Source of the DNA: Porogramme epimiltina
Lineage: Eukaryota; Basidiomycota; Agaricomycetes; Polyporales; Polyporaceae
Direction: 5' to 3'
Assembly (NCBI GenBank): GCA_900155495.1
Contig: FTLJ01000233.1
Location: forward strand, 19,634-83,633
DNA: 64,000 nt
Shown here: positions 1 through 12,336 of the stretch, in pieces
How the letters are laid out: each line of letters begins with the position of its first letter
Numbering within the stretch: position 1 is the stretch's first letter
Translations under genes and position numbers: made by a program
The notes under the pieces: model-generated
What the model saw: only the letters and a program-made list of their open reading frames with translations
What the model was told of the DNA's origin: nothing
Database searches by the model: none

Positions 1-296
1 TGCTTGGCGGCCCCAGCAAGTCACTAGAAGCGCGCCTCGGCCATATCTATGTTCACAAGCACGCCAAAGGCGTCCAACTGTGGATGTATTCGCCCACCGA
101 CTCGGAAGAGTACGACGAGGTCACCGGGAAGCGGAAGCTGGCCTGGAGGAAGGTCCACGAAGGGTGTTCCCATCCGAAAGCCCACTTGGAGAACTACGAG
201 TTGATCATTAACGAGGACGACAACCCGCGTTGGGTCACACACGTGCACGCTCGCAAGTTCAACAAGGACAAGAGAAAGATGAGACGGTACCTTTAG
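1..296 (+). CDS. 3' end of an unrecognised protein gene (partial)
   Basis: An open frame runs from the left edge (codons in phase from base 3) to a TAG at 294-296, giving about 97 C-terminal residues. The visible part is highly charged, with acidic stretches around residues 33-40 and 70-76 and a basic tail (KFNKDKRKMRRYL). Trp, His and Tyr are frequent, which suits a real globular domain rather than a random frame. I recognise no family. The rest of the gene lies outside the window, so start, length and function are unknown. Confidence 0.55.
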   Translation, partial: LGGPSKSLEARLGHIYVHKHAKGVQLWMYSPTDSEEYDEVTGKRKLAWRKVHEGCSHPKAHLENYELIINEDDNPRWVTHVHARKFNKDKRKMRRYL

Positions 297-1453
297 GGTT
301 GACAGCCCAGAGTAGATTGAGAGGGGCCGCCAGGTAAGCTTTTTTTCAAGCGCGCGCCACTGTATAGGGGTTGGATAGCTCATACCTGTGCAACAGGAGT
401 CCGCCCATCTTATGTATGCCGCCATATACCCTACATGTATTTTTACCCCCATTACCCTTATGACTAGATAATATGTATGCTGCATTGAGAGTGTATACTA
501 TGAACTACGCACATTGTCTACCCTACTTATTTTGAACCTGCCCATGCGGGGCGTGCGAAGAAACCCGCTGGGGTCACATCTGCTTTCGACTTTCCTGCCC
601 ACAGGCTGTGAACGCGGCAACATATCATGATGGAGTAAACTGCACCTCCACAATTCTCTTGAGTTGGTGGCTCTCCTGCACTGCAAGCCTGCGATGTGGT
701 AGGAAGGGGGCCATGCCATAATGTGGATAAACTTTAGCCTCTGGAAGCGACGCTACAAAGATATTCCTCGGCAATGGGAGTCTGACAAGCTGACATGCTC
801 TTGATGACCACATCTCTATTGTCGTCGAGGCCACAACAGGCCACAACGTCATCCTCAGATGTGCCACTCACCTAAGAATATATCCCCCTCTCATGACAAG
901 CGTAAACGCGCTGGCTCAGCTCCAGCGCTCGATGGCGTGCGTCAGCAAGACCTTGTCCCCTTCCAGCTTGTGTCATCCTGCCCGCGGGCGCGAGCGTCTT
1001 GTGCGCGTCTGGACGCAACTTGGCAAGGCCGCGGCCTGAAAACACCGCCGGGCGGGTGAGTGCCCATTCCAGCGCGTGCGCGCGCTCGGCCCCAGTTATT
1101 ATGCACGATACTTATTTTTGGTGGCGCCGAAGGCGAGCACTCACCGGCACCTGGTCCGCACGGGGGATATGTGGGAGGGCTCATTGGAGCGTGGACACTG
1201 GACACGGGGGACGGGTGCTTATATTTGTCTTGGGAAGAGCTGAGGCTGCGCGCCTCGAGGGCGAAGGCACGCCGAATGGGGCCGTGTGATCGTGCGCGAC
1301 AGTTGAACGGAGGTGGCGAGACGCGGACTCCGGAGACTGTTTCGAGTGCGTCAGCGCCGCTCGACGCGAATCGTGGCGCGCCGTACGCGAGGGCCTTCTT
1401 CCGACTTGGGATTTGGGAGGGATGTGTTGGGATGCTGGGAGATATCTGCTCGT

Positions 1454-1469
1454 GGGGGGGGGGGGGGGG
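1454..1469. repeat. homopolymer run of 16 G
   Basis: Sixteen consecutive G residues, about 380 bases upstream of the chitin synthase start codon. Runs of this length are prone to length variation and to sequencing error. It could form G-rich secondary structure in the promoter, but that is inference. Confidence 0.9.
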
Positions 1470-1763
1470 TGCAGGGAGTGTCCCTTGCATCATGGTGCCC
1501 TGAGAGTGGAGCGGCTTGATTTTTAAAGGCGAGGTGAAGGATGATGCAATCCAAGCCCCAGGTCGAGCCGGCCGCGGGGAACGTGGGAGTGGAAATTGAA
1601 GCTCCGACACAAGACTACCTTGGCTCCCTTTCGGGGCTAGAACCTTGTAGGTGGAAACTAAGTTCGCCGCTCAAACCCATTCTGCGCCCGCTCTGCGCCC
1701 GAGAGAGAGGCCTCCCCCGCCCGTTGCTCACGCACTGCCATACCAACGGCGAGCCCCCGCCAT

Positions 1764-1806
1764 TCCCTCCTCCGCTTTCTCTCCCTCCTTTTCTCTCCTT
1801 CAACGA
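1764..1806 (+). promoter_or_regulatory. pyrimidine-rich core promoter/leader tract of the chitin synthase gene
   Basis: A C/T-dominated stretch ends about 45 bases before the ATG at 1850. CT-rich blocks just upstream of start codons are common in expressed filamentous fungal genes. No TATA box is evident. The assignment is by position and composition only. Confidence 0.4.
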
Positions 1807-1849
1807 CCAGGAAGCTCCTCTACCCGCTCCGGGAGCACCTAGGTGCACC

Positions 1850-4800
1850 ATGAACCGGCAGTCGACCATGCATCAACAGCTCGAGCAGGTCACCGACCTC
1901 TCGACGCTCTCCCCCGTCTCCGAGGACATCATCGTCTCATGCATCCGGGAACGCTTTATGACGGACAATATCTACACTAACATCGGCACCTCAGCTCTCG
2001 TCGCAGTAAACCCCCACAAGTATGTTCCCAGTAATTCCGACGCCGTCCTCCACAAATACGCGGCCGAGTACCGCGACACGTCCCCCGACAAGGTCCGGCT
2101 TCCTCCGCACATCTTCCAGCTCGCCAACAATGCCTACTACCACATGCGGAGAACGGCACAGGACCAGTCGTTCATCCTCACGTACGTTTCGTTTTTGCTC
2201 TGGCCCCACCTCCGGGCTCATCCCCGGCGTCTGCAGTGGTGAGACGGGCAGCGGCAAGTCGGAGAACCGCCGACTCGCGATCAAGACGCTCCTCGAGCTC
2301 AGCGTGAGCCAGCCTGGCAAGAAGGGCTCCAAGCTCGGCCACCAGGTGCCCGCGGCCGAGTTCGTGCTCGAGGCGTTCGGGAACTCGCGCACGCTCTTCA
2401 ACCCCAACGCGTCCCACTTTGGCAAGTACACGGAGCTGCAGTTCACGGAGCGCGGGCGCATCTGCGGCGTGAAGACCCTCGACTACTACCTCGAGCGCAG
2501 CCGCGTGTCCGGGGCGCCGTCGGGCGAGCGCAACTTCCACATCTTCTACTACCTCATCGCCGGCGCCTCGGCGGAGGAGCGGGGCCACATGCACCTCTCG
2601 GACAAGACGCAGTACCGCTACCTCGGCGCGCGGGCGCCGACGGTGGGGCGCGGCGGGCCCGGGGAGAACGACGACGCGGTGCGGTTCGAGCAGCTCAAGG
2701 TCGCGCTGAAGAATGTTGGCTTCTCGAAGCGGCACGTCGCCCAGACGTGCCAGCTGATCGCGGCCATCCTCCACCTCGGCAACCTCGAGTTCACGATCGA
2801 CCGCCACCGCAACGAGGACGCCGCCGTCGTGCGCAACTTGGACGTGCTCGACGTCGTGTCTGAGTTCCTGGGCGTCCAGCCTGCCGCGCTCGAGGCGGCG
2901 CTGTCGTACAAGACGAAGCTCGTCAAGAAGGAGCTGTGCACGGTCTTCCTCGACCCCGACGGTGCGTCCGACAACAGGGATGAGCTCGCGAAGACGCTCT
3001 ACTCGCTCCTGTTCGCCTGGCTCAACGAGCACATCAACCAACGGCTGTGCCGTGACGACTTCACCACGTTCATCGGCTTGTTCGACCTGCCCGGACCGCA
3101 GAACATGACGAGCCGCCCGAACTCCCTCGACCAGTTCTGCGTCAACTTCGCGAACGAGCGCCTCCTCAACTTCACCCAGAAGCGGCTGTTCGAGTCCCAC
3201 GTCCAAGAATACAACAACGAGGGCATATCCCGGTTCGTTCCCCAGATCGCGTACTTCGACAACTCGGAGTGCGTGCGGCTGCTCCAGCACCGCCCTGGCG
3301 GTCTCATCCACATCATGGACGACCAGGCGCGCCGCATGCCTCGCAAGACGGACCACACGATGGTTGAGGCGATCACCAAGCGTTGGGGCAACCACTCCTC
3401 GTTCAAGTCTGGTGGTATGGACCGCTCTGGCTTCCCGACCTTCACCGTCAGTCATTACAGCGGCCCCGTCACGTACTCTGCGCAGGGCTTCCTCGAGAAG
3501 AACCTCGACGCGCTCAACCCCGACTTCGTGTCGCTCCTCCGCGGCACCAGCGCCGGCACGACCGACGCGCCCGCGGCGGACGGCTCTGGCTCCATGAACC
3601 CCTTCGTCCGCGGCCTCTTCTCGGCGAAGGCCATCGCCACCCAGGCACACCCTCGCAACGAGGACACGATCGTCTCCGCGCAGCAGCCCGTTAAGCCCAT
3701 GCGCGCTCCGTCTACGCGCCGGAAGAACACGATCAAGCGCATGCCGACGCTGAAGGAGAGCGGGGACGTCGAGGAGAAGGACCGCGACGAGGAGGAGCCC
3801 GCGGCGTCGGGCGGGGCGCCGTGCGTCGCGGGCGAGTTCCGCTCGGCGCTGGACGTGCTGTTCGAAACGCTGGAGGACACGCAGTCGTGGTACGTGTTCT
3901 GCATCAACCCGAACGACTCGCAGCTCCCGAACCAGATGGAGGGCCGGTCTGTGAAGGCGCAGGTGCGGAGCGTCGGGCTGGCGGAGATCGCGCGCCGGAA
4001 CGTGAACGTGTTCGAGGCGATGATGACGCCCGACGAGTTCACGGATCGCTACCGGCCCCTGATCACCTCTGTTGGCGTTTCGGAGGGCGATTCGCGCTCG
4101 CAGGTCCAGCAGTCGCAGGCCGCCCTCGGCCTTCAGGAACGTGATATCGTGTTGGGCATGTCGATGGTGCGTTCCAGTGTTGTTTATGGTGTGCGTGTGG
4201 ATCCTGAACGGTACCTCAGGTCTTCCTGTCTCAAGCAGCGTTCCACCGCCTTGAAGATGACCTTCGTTCCAAGGACACCGAAGAGCAGAAGCGGAATCGT
4301 ATGCGGGACGCGGAAGCGGAGGCAGGTCTCGACCCTCGCAGTCTTGGTGACCCCTACGCGCCCTACCAGGTTCCCGGCGCCGAGAACTCTCCCTACGCTG
4401 GCGACTCCGGTGACCCGTTCAACACCTCCAGCCAGGCCCTTCCTCTCGTTGCCAATGCCTCTCCTTTCCAGCGCGCCGACATGTATGAGGATTATGACGA
4501 ACGGAAGTCCCTCCGCAGCGAAGACTATGATGGTCGCAGCGCGTACACCAGCCAGCGTGATGACGCGTCGGTATCTAACTTCGGCACGGAATCGTACGCT
4601 CCCTCGCGCAACATGTTCCAGAACGCAGACCAGAAGGGTCTCCTCGACAAGGAGGCTTTGGCTGGCGAGATCCAGGAGGGCGAGACAGCAGAGGTTCTCA
4701 AGGAAACCTCGGCACGTCGTCGATGGGTCATGCTCTGTTGGGTGCTCACGTTCTGGGTACCGACTTTCGCCATTGCGCATATCGGCCGGATGAAGCGTAT

Positions 4801-7800
4801 CGACATTCAACAGGCATGGCGCGAGAAGCTCGCGCTCAACATACTCATCTGGTTGGTCTGTGGTGCCGCCGTCTTCGTCATCGCTATCATCTCCCCCCTC
4901 ATCTGCCCTACGGAGCACATCTTCAACACCTCGGAGCTCGCGTCGCATTCGAAGACGAACAACCCCAACAACGTGTACACGTCCATTCGCGGCGAAGTGT
5001 TTGACCTTTCGAACCTCGTCGGCGACCATCAGCGCGCCGTGCCAGTCATCCCGTCCAAATCCATCCTCTCGTACGGTGGTACTTCGGCAGACAACCTTTT
5101 CCCGGTCCAGGTATGTTCCTTAGAACTGCGTATAGATGTGGATACTCATCGTACCTAGGTTTCGGCTCTGTGCAATGGTATCGACGGCACGGTCAACCCA
5201 TATGTTGTTCTGAGCTCTAGCAACAACACCGACGAGAACGCGCAGTATCACGATTTCCGTTCATGGACGACCGACCCTCGCCCAGATTGGTACTTCGAGC
5301 AAATGACCATGATGCGATGGAACCAGCGCGTCGGCTTCATGGCCTACAGTCACAAACAGATCAAGTCGATGGCCTCGTCCGGCAGTTCGGTCGCTATCTA
5401 CAACGGCCTCGTCTACGATTTCACCGAGTACCTCACTAACCCACCGACGGTTGCGACGCTCCCGAACAACGCGGTTGCTCCATCGGGCATCACCACATCG
5501 TTCATGCATCAGTCCATCCTCGATGTCTTCCAGCACAACGCGGGAGGTGATGTGACGAAGAGTATCGACGGCCTGAATCTCGACTCGGACGTCCTGCAGC
5601 GCCAGCGAGTCTGCATGAGGAACTTGTTCATGATTGGCAAAGTCGACAACCGTAACTCCCCTCAATGTCTCTTCGCGACGTATATCCTGCTCGCTTTGTC
5701 GATCATGATGGTCAGCGTCATCGCGTTCAAGTTCATTGCCTCCGTCAACTTCAGCGCTGCGCGTGCGCCCGAGGACCACGACAAGTTCGTTATCTGCCAG
5801 GTGCCGTGTTACACGGAAGGTAACAGCTCCCTCAAGAAGACGATCGACTCGCTCGCGCAGATGAAGTACGACGACAAGCGCAAGCTTCTCTTTATCATTT
5901 GTGATGGTATGGTCGTCGGTTCCGGCAACGACATGCCCACCCCGCGAATCGTCCTCGACGTCCTCGGCGCAAACCCTAACGTCGACGCGGAGCCTCTCAG
6001 CTTCCTCTCCCTCGGTGAAGGCGCCAAGCAACACAACATGGGCAAGGTCTTCTCTGGCCTATACGAGACCGCCGGTCACGTCGTACCGTATATCGTTGTC
6101 GTTAAGTGCGGTAAGCCCGGCGAGAAGTCGCGGCCGGGTAACCGTGGTAAGCGTGACTCGCAGATGATCCTCATGCGCTTCTTGAACAAGGTAAATACCA
6201 TTCTTACTGTATCTCAGGTAAGAGATTGATCACAGTTACAGGTTCACTTCAATGCTCCGATGAACCCGCTCGAGCTGGAGATGTACCACCAGATAAAGAA
6301 CGTTATTGGTGTCAACCCGACCTTCTATGAGTATGTATTCATGGTGGATGCCGATACAACCGTCGCGCCGCTCTCTTTGAACCGTCTTATCTCAGCGTAA
6401 GTTCCCACCTGTTCTCCTTCTGATTATCGCATGTTGACTTTGTTTTAGCATGATCCACGACAAGAAGCTCCTCGGCTGCTGTGGCGAGACAGAGTTGGCA
6501 AACGCAAAACAGTCTCTCATTACGATGATGCAAGTCTACGAATACTTCATCTCTCATCACATGGCCAAAGCTTTCGAGAGTCTGTTCGGTTCCGTCACCT
6601 GTTTGCCCGGTTGTTTCACGCTTTACCGTCTCCGCACCCCGGATACGCACAAGCCGCTCTTCATCAGCAACCAGATTATCGAGGACTATTCAGAGAACCG
6701 CGTCGATACGCTCCATATGAAGAACCTTCTGCACCTCGGTGAAGATCGTTACCTCACGACGCTCCTCCTCAAGCACTTCTCCAACTACAAGACGCAGTTC
6801 GTTCGGGACGCTCATGCATACACTGTCGCTCCAGACGACTGGAAGGTTTTGCTGTCGCAGCGTCGGCGTTGGATTAACTCGACTGTCCACAATCTGGGCG
6901 AACTTGTCTTCCTCGATCAGCTTTGCGGTTTCTGCTGTTTCTCCATGCGTTTCGTCGTCATGATCGATCTTTTGTCGACTGTCATCCAGCCCGTTACAGT
7001 GGCATACGTACGTCTTTCTTGCCAACTGATCGAAACGAGATGTTGACGAAAGTGTCTTTGCAGATCGTTTATCTCGTCTACCTTGCTGCCGGCGTTCACG
7101 CGACGATCCCTACTCTTTCGATTATCCTCATCGCCGCGGTGTATGGTCTCCAGGCGCTCGTGTTCATTCTCCGTCGCAAGTGGGACATGATTGGCTGGAT
7201 GATCTTCTACATCCTTGCCATCCCCGCCTTCTCGTTCTTCCTGCCGCTCTACTCTTTCTGGAGGATGGACGACTTCTCTTGGGGTCAGACTCGTGTCGTC
7301 CTGGGAGAGTCTGGTAAGAAGATGATCGTTCACGTAAGTGTCTCGGTTCTTTTCCTTGCGAGAAGAGTTCTAACCCTATGGCACAGGATGAGGGCAAGTT
7401 CGATCCCCGCTCGATTCCCCTCAAGTCCTGGAACGATTACGTATGTTGTCTTGTTGATGACTCGTACGCCGCCTTAACATGTGTTTTACATCGCAGGAAA
7501 ACGAGTTGTGGGACAAGGAGTCCAACCACAGCATTGGATCATGGGTACCGCCAACGAAGATGCGCAATGAGTACGCCGAGTCGCACACCGCCTCCATCTA
7601 CGGCAGGGAGACCTTCTACGAACCTGCCATGTCCCGCGCGTACTCGCCCGCGCCGTCACAGATGCAGATGATGTACCCTCCGCCAGGCTATCACTCCGGT
7701 CGCAATACCCCGTTGTCACAAGTCATGGCCCCAGGAGTCCTTCACCAGCCCATGCCTTCTCGCCCTGCTACAGGCTACCTCGATGTCCAAATCCCAGGAA

Positions 7801-8015
7801 CAAGGAGTCCAGAAGACCAAGACTTCTTCAGCGGGCCGACGGACGCCGAGATCGAGCGTGCGGTTGACGATCATCTCCGTAACGCCGACCTGTCGACCGT
7901 CACTAAAAGGGAGATCCGCCGACGTCTAGAGGAGCAGTTCGGCCAGGACCTTTCCTCGCGCAAGCGGGTCATCAACGATGCCATCGATCGTGTGCTGCTT
8001 TCGCGCGCCGGTTGA
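1850..8015 (+). CDS. Chitin synthase with N-terminal myosin motor-like domain (class V type)
   Basis: Polymerises UDP-GlcNAc into chitin at the plasma membrane. Nine exons fit: 1850-2181, 2237-4166, 4220-5110, 5159-6190, 6242-6396, 6449-7007, 7064-7333, 7387-7440 and 7497-8015, giving 1913 residues, normal for class V enzymes. Residues 1 to about 760 are the motor-like domain, with P-loop GETGSGKS (about 112-119) and the FGKYTELQF strand. A membrane segment at about 924-945 and a cytochrome b5-like stretch (GEVFDL) follow. The GT2 catalytic part has VDADTT (about 1429), EDRYLTTLL (about 1545) and QRRRW (about 1584), then several membrane segments. A DEK_C domain occupies about 1856-1913. In the motor, switch II reads GLFDLPGPQ instead of the usual DxxGFE, so motor ATPase activity is doubtful. 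The start was chosen because the preceding in-frame ATG lies far upstream in non-coding sequence. Splice sites are canonical throughout. Confidence 0.95.
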
Positions 8016-9166
8016 TTACGACCACGATGCACGTACGTACATACGGACCCCGGATGGCTTGCCTTGCGTGCCTCGGACGCTCGGACACTGCTGCTGGTCA
8101 TCATTCCCTTTTACGCCCTAGGTACACTTCGCTTCGCACTATCTTTTTCGCAGCAGGATTTTTCGTTAGTATGGACAGCACGGACATCTCTCATCATCAG
8201 ACAGACATCTTGCACTCTCGCTCGTATAATAACGTCGTACCGACCCACCCGCTCATCCATCGTCGCACATCCATGTACTCGCTATCCTTCACTATCATAC
8301 TACTTACGTAGAACGAGCTTTGCGTGAAACTTCTCCAGGATCGAAGTCAGGTAGCGGGAGACTAACAAGACACTAGTCAACTTCCAGAAACTGCTCCAAT
8401 GCTTGGATAAATTCGTCATGGGGAATTTCTTATCCTCGCTTCCCCGTTAAGTCCTGAACTCATTCTTAGTCTGTGCTCACTTCGCACTATGTGCGATACA
8501 TCGCGCTTTCGATATTGGTTCTTACGGTGAGTGCTTCTTGGATCAGATCGCACTACGGAGCATGTTGTTGATTCGGCGGGATGTCCAGATGTACAGTTTA
8601 CGCCCGCGTAGAATGAATATTTCACTTGGTCCGGCTTAAGTTCAATGCCGTCACTCTCTGCTACAACCGGGGTGGCGGAGGCACGTACCCCGAACCAACC
8701 TTCCGAAGAACGGAATGGCTGTCAGATCGCAGTACGACTCTGAGTTTCTTAGACGTTGGGTGGTCTTGTGGCTTATGCCTCCAGTGGCCCTTTCTCTTGT
8801 CAGATTTTACTACCGTAATTCTGGATGTCAGGTGTCTACGATCGGATCCTGCAGCGCGATTTCTGGTGATGTCCCTTCCCTTACTGACGTCAATGACGGC
8901 TAAGCTAGCTCTAGTCCAGCTGAAAGCCTTCCCAGTCCTTATGGGGAGCTCTCTGGCACTACTGTGGAGACACCATGGTGTATCGCTCTACTATGAAAGG
9001 TTAATGACTACGTCTCCAAGGCGTGTCCGTGTGGGCGCTGTCATCTTGCCTCAGATGTTCTCCCTCCGACTGATGTAACGGTTTACGTGTAAGTGGAACG
9101 GAGCCTAGGGCAGCGGAAGGCTCGCCGAAGGTCCTGCGGCCCATATTAAACCGCGGCGGTAAGCCT
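8016..9166. other. intergenic region between chitin synthase and P450-1
   Basis: About 1.15 kb containing the 3' flank of the chitin synthase and the 5' flank of P450-1. No frame here shows protein-family character. An AT-rich element (ATATTAAA, near 9143) lies about 25 bases before the P450-1 start. Confidence 0.6.
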
Positions 9167-11306
9167 ATGGAATCCCCAATGACCTCCATGCATCTCATGT
9201 TCGTTCTATATTGCTTCGCTCTCGCCATCGCGCTCTCCGTAGGTGCTTACTTACGTTGCCTCGCGCAATGGAAGGCACGTTCCCGAGGCCTCTCCCCGCC
9301 ACCAGGGCCGACTGGCCTCCCTCTTGTGGGGAACCTTTTCGACATGCCTAAGTTCAACCTCCGGTTTGCGTATCGTGATCTCTGTCAGAAGTATGGTGAG
9401 TGGTGGTTGCTTCGGCTTTTTACTCCTCTATGTTGAACTATATGCCACCAGGGGATATCGTCCACTTGCGCGCCATGGGTCGCTCTTTCGTGGTTCTCGG
9501 AAACGCAGAGGTAGTCCTGGAATACTTGGAGAAGCGTTCGGCCAACACTTCCGATAGGATCGACAGCCCATTGACTGAAGTGTGAGTGGCTATGGCACTA
9601 AGCCTTGTTTTATGTTCGACTGGCTGATGGTTTGTACGTTGGATAGTACTGGATTGACCATGAACTTCGGATTCATGCCTTACGGTCAACTGTGGCGGCG
9701 TCACCGGCGTGAATTCTGGCAATGCTTCCATCATAACGCGTGTGCGAAATACTGGCCTGTCCAGCGTGCCGTCGCCCACGAGTTTCTTGGATTATTGCTC
9801 AAGGATCCGCTCAAGTTCAAGGAGTACATCAGATAGTGAGCAAATCTCGTTCACAAAACGTTGTTCGTTCGTTGATCGCCCGTACAGTACTTTCGCGTCA
9901 TCTATCCTCCAGGTCGTCTACGGGATCACCCCTTCGACGGAGGACGACCTTTACGTCAAAATGGTGGAGGCAGCGCTCGACGCGGTGGCCTACGGCATGG
10001 TAGCAGGCAAATGGCTTGTCGAGTATCTTCCGTCCCTACGGTATATGCCTTCGTGGTTCCCAGGGTCAGGCGAGCAGACGTGTTTTGTTGAGTGGCGGAA
10101 GGCATGTTCCGTGCTCAAGAATGCCCCCTTCGAACATTCCAAGGGCGCAATGGTGAGGAATATTGGGTTCTTTCATGTTTTTCTTGGCCTGATGTCTTGA
10201 TATGAGAACAGGACGACGAACGTGTTCGCGAGTCTGTTGTGGGTCAGCTTTTGAAGAATTTGTCTGTCCTGAAGGGGTCTGTCGCTGAGGAAGAAGAAAT
10301 CGTGAAGAATGTGGGAGCTGTGTCGTTCATTGGTAAGTCTTGTTACCCATGTCATTCTGTTTGATGTGACTGACTTGATTCCCGCAGGTGGATCAGACAC
10401 AGTGCGTTCACGATTAACACGATGTCATACTAGGGAGGCTCATTCCCTGGATTCATTAGACCTACGGAGCACTGCTTGCTACGTTCCTAGCTCTATCTCT
10501 CCACCCCGAGATTTTGAGGAAGGCGCAAGCCGAACTAGACGCTGTAGTTGGCTCTGACCGACTTCCTGACTTCAGTGATCGTGATGCTCTGGTCTACGTT
10601 AACGCGATCATCATGGAGACCTCCAGGTGGCATGTTGTTGGCCCACTCAGTGGTATCCACTACACAATGGAAGACGATGAATTTCATGGGTACTTCATTC
10701 CCGCGGGGACCGCCCTCATACCAAACACATGGTGCGTGCGAGTGTTGAATGCTTGTGCTACGTTTCCTTGCTTATGCAACTGTTCCTCAGGGCCTGTATG
10801 CACGACTCAGAGATGTATCCGGACCCGGATGCCTTCCGACCGGAACGTTTCATCCGAGAGGGGCGAATTGACCCCAACGTTAGAGATCCCAACGCTTTTG
10901 TCTTTGGATACGGACGAAGGTTAGTCCATGGAACGCTGCTGCTCTGTGCGCGCTTCGTGACCTCACCGGACTTGGGATCTTAGGGCCTGTCCCGGTCGTC
11001 ACTTCGCACTGGACGGGCTTTTCATCAACGTAGCTTCGGTCATTCACACGTTCGACATCACTCCTCCCCTAGACGACAATGGGGCCCCAATCAAGATCGC
11101 GTACAGCCAGACGGATGGCATGATCTCGTAATCGCTTTTCCAACACAGCGCAAAGCTGGAGATGCTGACTGCGCGTGCACTACAGATATCCCGAGGATTG
11201 CCGCTGCTCGATCAAACCGCGCTCGCCTTCCTTTGAAGCTTTGATTTTGAGGCACAATACGAGGGTACAAGCCGGGGTGCAGTCTGGAGACTATAACTCA
11301 TCATGA
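9167..11306 (+). CDS. Cytochrome P450 monooxygenase, array member 1
   Basis: Haem-thiolate monooxygenase, expected to be anchored in the ER by its N-terminal hydrophobic segment (residues about 8-28) and fed electrons by NADPH-P450 reductase. Exons: 9167-9395, 9452-9581, 9647-9835, 9888-10152, 10212-10332, 10388-10401, 10460-10731, 10791-10919, 10984-11127, 11186-11306 (537 residues). Visible motifs: PPPGP hinge, GGSDT in the I-helix (coded by the 14-nt exon 6), ETSR of the ExxR pair, FRPERF, and haem loop FGYGRRACPGR. The C-terminus carries the array hallmark PEDCRC. It pairs most closely with member 2 by eye (both have PSWFPGSG and a Cys-Phe-Val segment). Related fungal proteins are often auto-named O-methylsterigmatocystin oxidoreductase; that name should not be read as a substrate. 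Confidence 0.92.
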
Positions 11307-11744
11307 CCTCCCATATTAATTAGCGAAGAAGTGGGCGCATTACGCAGTATTGACACAGAACTTCCGGATTGCAGTGTGTTATATCTATCATGCTCGAGCA
11401 AAACACCTTTCAATCACAGTCAAGGTGCAGACTCGATTTGATGGGTGATCACGGAATTACCGAGTATTCTGCTTAGAAGCTAGACACTGCCCGGTGCAGC
11501 ACGTAAGGAAACGCGAACGCTCTGTCGCCGCGCTGAAGTAGCTCGTCGAAGATCGACCATGAAAGGTAGCGTAATTAGGGGTGATTGCAGGGCACTGAAG
11601 CGTCTAGGTCGGAATGGAGCTGCGCGCCGTCATACAGGTTCCCCTCCGGACCGCTCGACATGATTGACTTCGGTGACTCTAATAGTGAGAATTGCATGAC
11701 CGTCCCTTCGAATCGCTCTCGTGTGCATATAGAGCTTGTCGCGG

Positions 11745-11783
11745 TTCTTGAAGATACAGTCTATTCTTGAAGATACAGTCTAT
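11745..11783. repeat. tandem duplication, about 19-bp unit x2
   Basis: The unit TTCTTGAAGATACAGTCTA occurs twice head to tail, followed by a final T, with no mismatch between copies. A perfect recent duplication in non-coding DNA; no function is implied. Confidence 0.85.
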
Positions 11784-12336
11784 ACCAATGTAACCTGTTG
11801 CTTGATGCCATGTGGCTGGGTGGGCTTGCGACTGTGCCATGTGTTACAACCAATGTACTACAGCAGGTGGGAGGAGATTGAACTAGTTTAAGCTTCACTC
11901 TTGGGGCCCTGTCGAGGAAATTTTGGCGCTAGGGTTGCATCACGTGACACACGAAGCGCCCAAATTGCCCATTTCGAGTCTCGAAGCTACTTGCCACGCG
12001 GCGCCTCAAGGAGAAGCCCACAATGTCTCATCACATACCCTCAAATATTCGTGTAAGAACGATGTGGCGCCGATACAATAATAGTGCGTGATAGTTCTGA
12101 CGACCAAGTCATGCGAGAAGCTTGAATTGACAGGCTTGGAAAGTACCAGATGTCTGATAGCACTATCGTCGTGGGCCGTCACCCGACTACATCTATATGG
12201 GCTGCGATCAAACATGCACTCGCAACATCTGCCAAACTCGCCCCACGGGGCTTGTATCAAGTCCGTGCTTTCACACACAGACTGACATCATATGTATGCT
12301 CACTCCAGAAAGTCAGGGGCACGGGGCGCCTTATCC

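Larger units (their letters stand above)
297..1849. other. intergenic region upstream of the chitin synthase
   Basis: About 1.55 kb without a gene I can support. Frames present on both strands here have no recognisable protein character. It holds a 16-base G run (1454-1469) and a pyrimidine-rich tract just before the chitin synthase start, so the right-hand part is probably promoter and 5' leader of that gene. Confidence 0.6.

Noticed and set aside
942..1610. Minus-strand frame of 222 codons upstream of the chitin synthase
   Set aside because: Pro/Arg/Ser-rich low-complexity translation running through the G homopolymer; no family character or splice support.
2178..3650. Long open frame (490 codons) on the minus strand opposite the chitin synthase motor
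   Set aside because: It is an antisense shadow of GC-rich coding sequence; the composition is Arg/Glu/Val-heavy with no domain, while the plus strand encodes a clear motor domain.
10400..10460. Apparent break in P450-1 after the I-helix motif
   Set aside because: Removing 10402-10459 as an intron restores Thr-Tyr-Gly and the following helix, in line with all other members.
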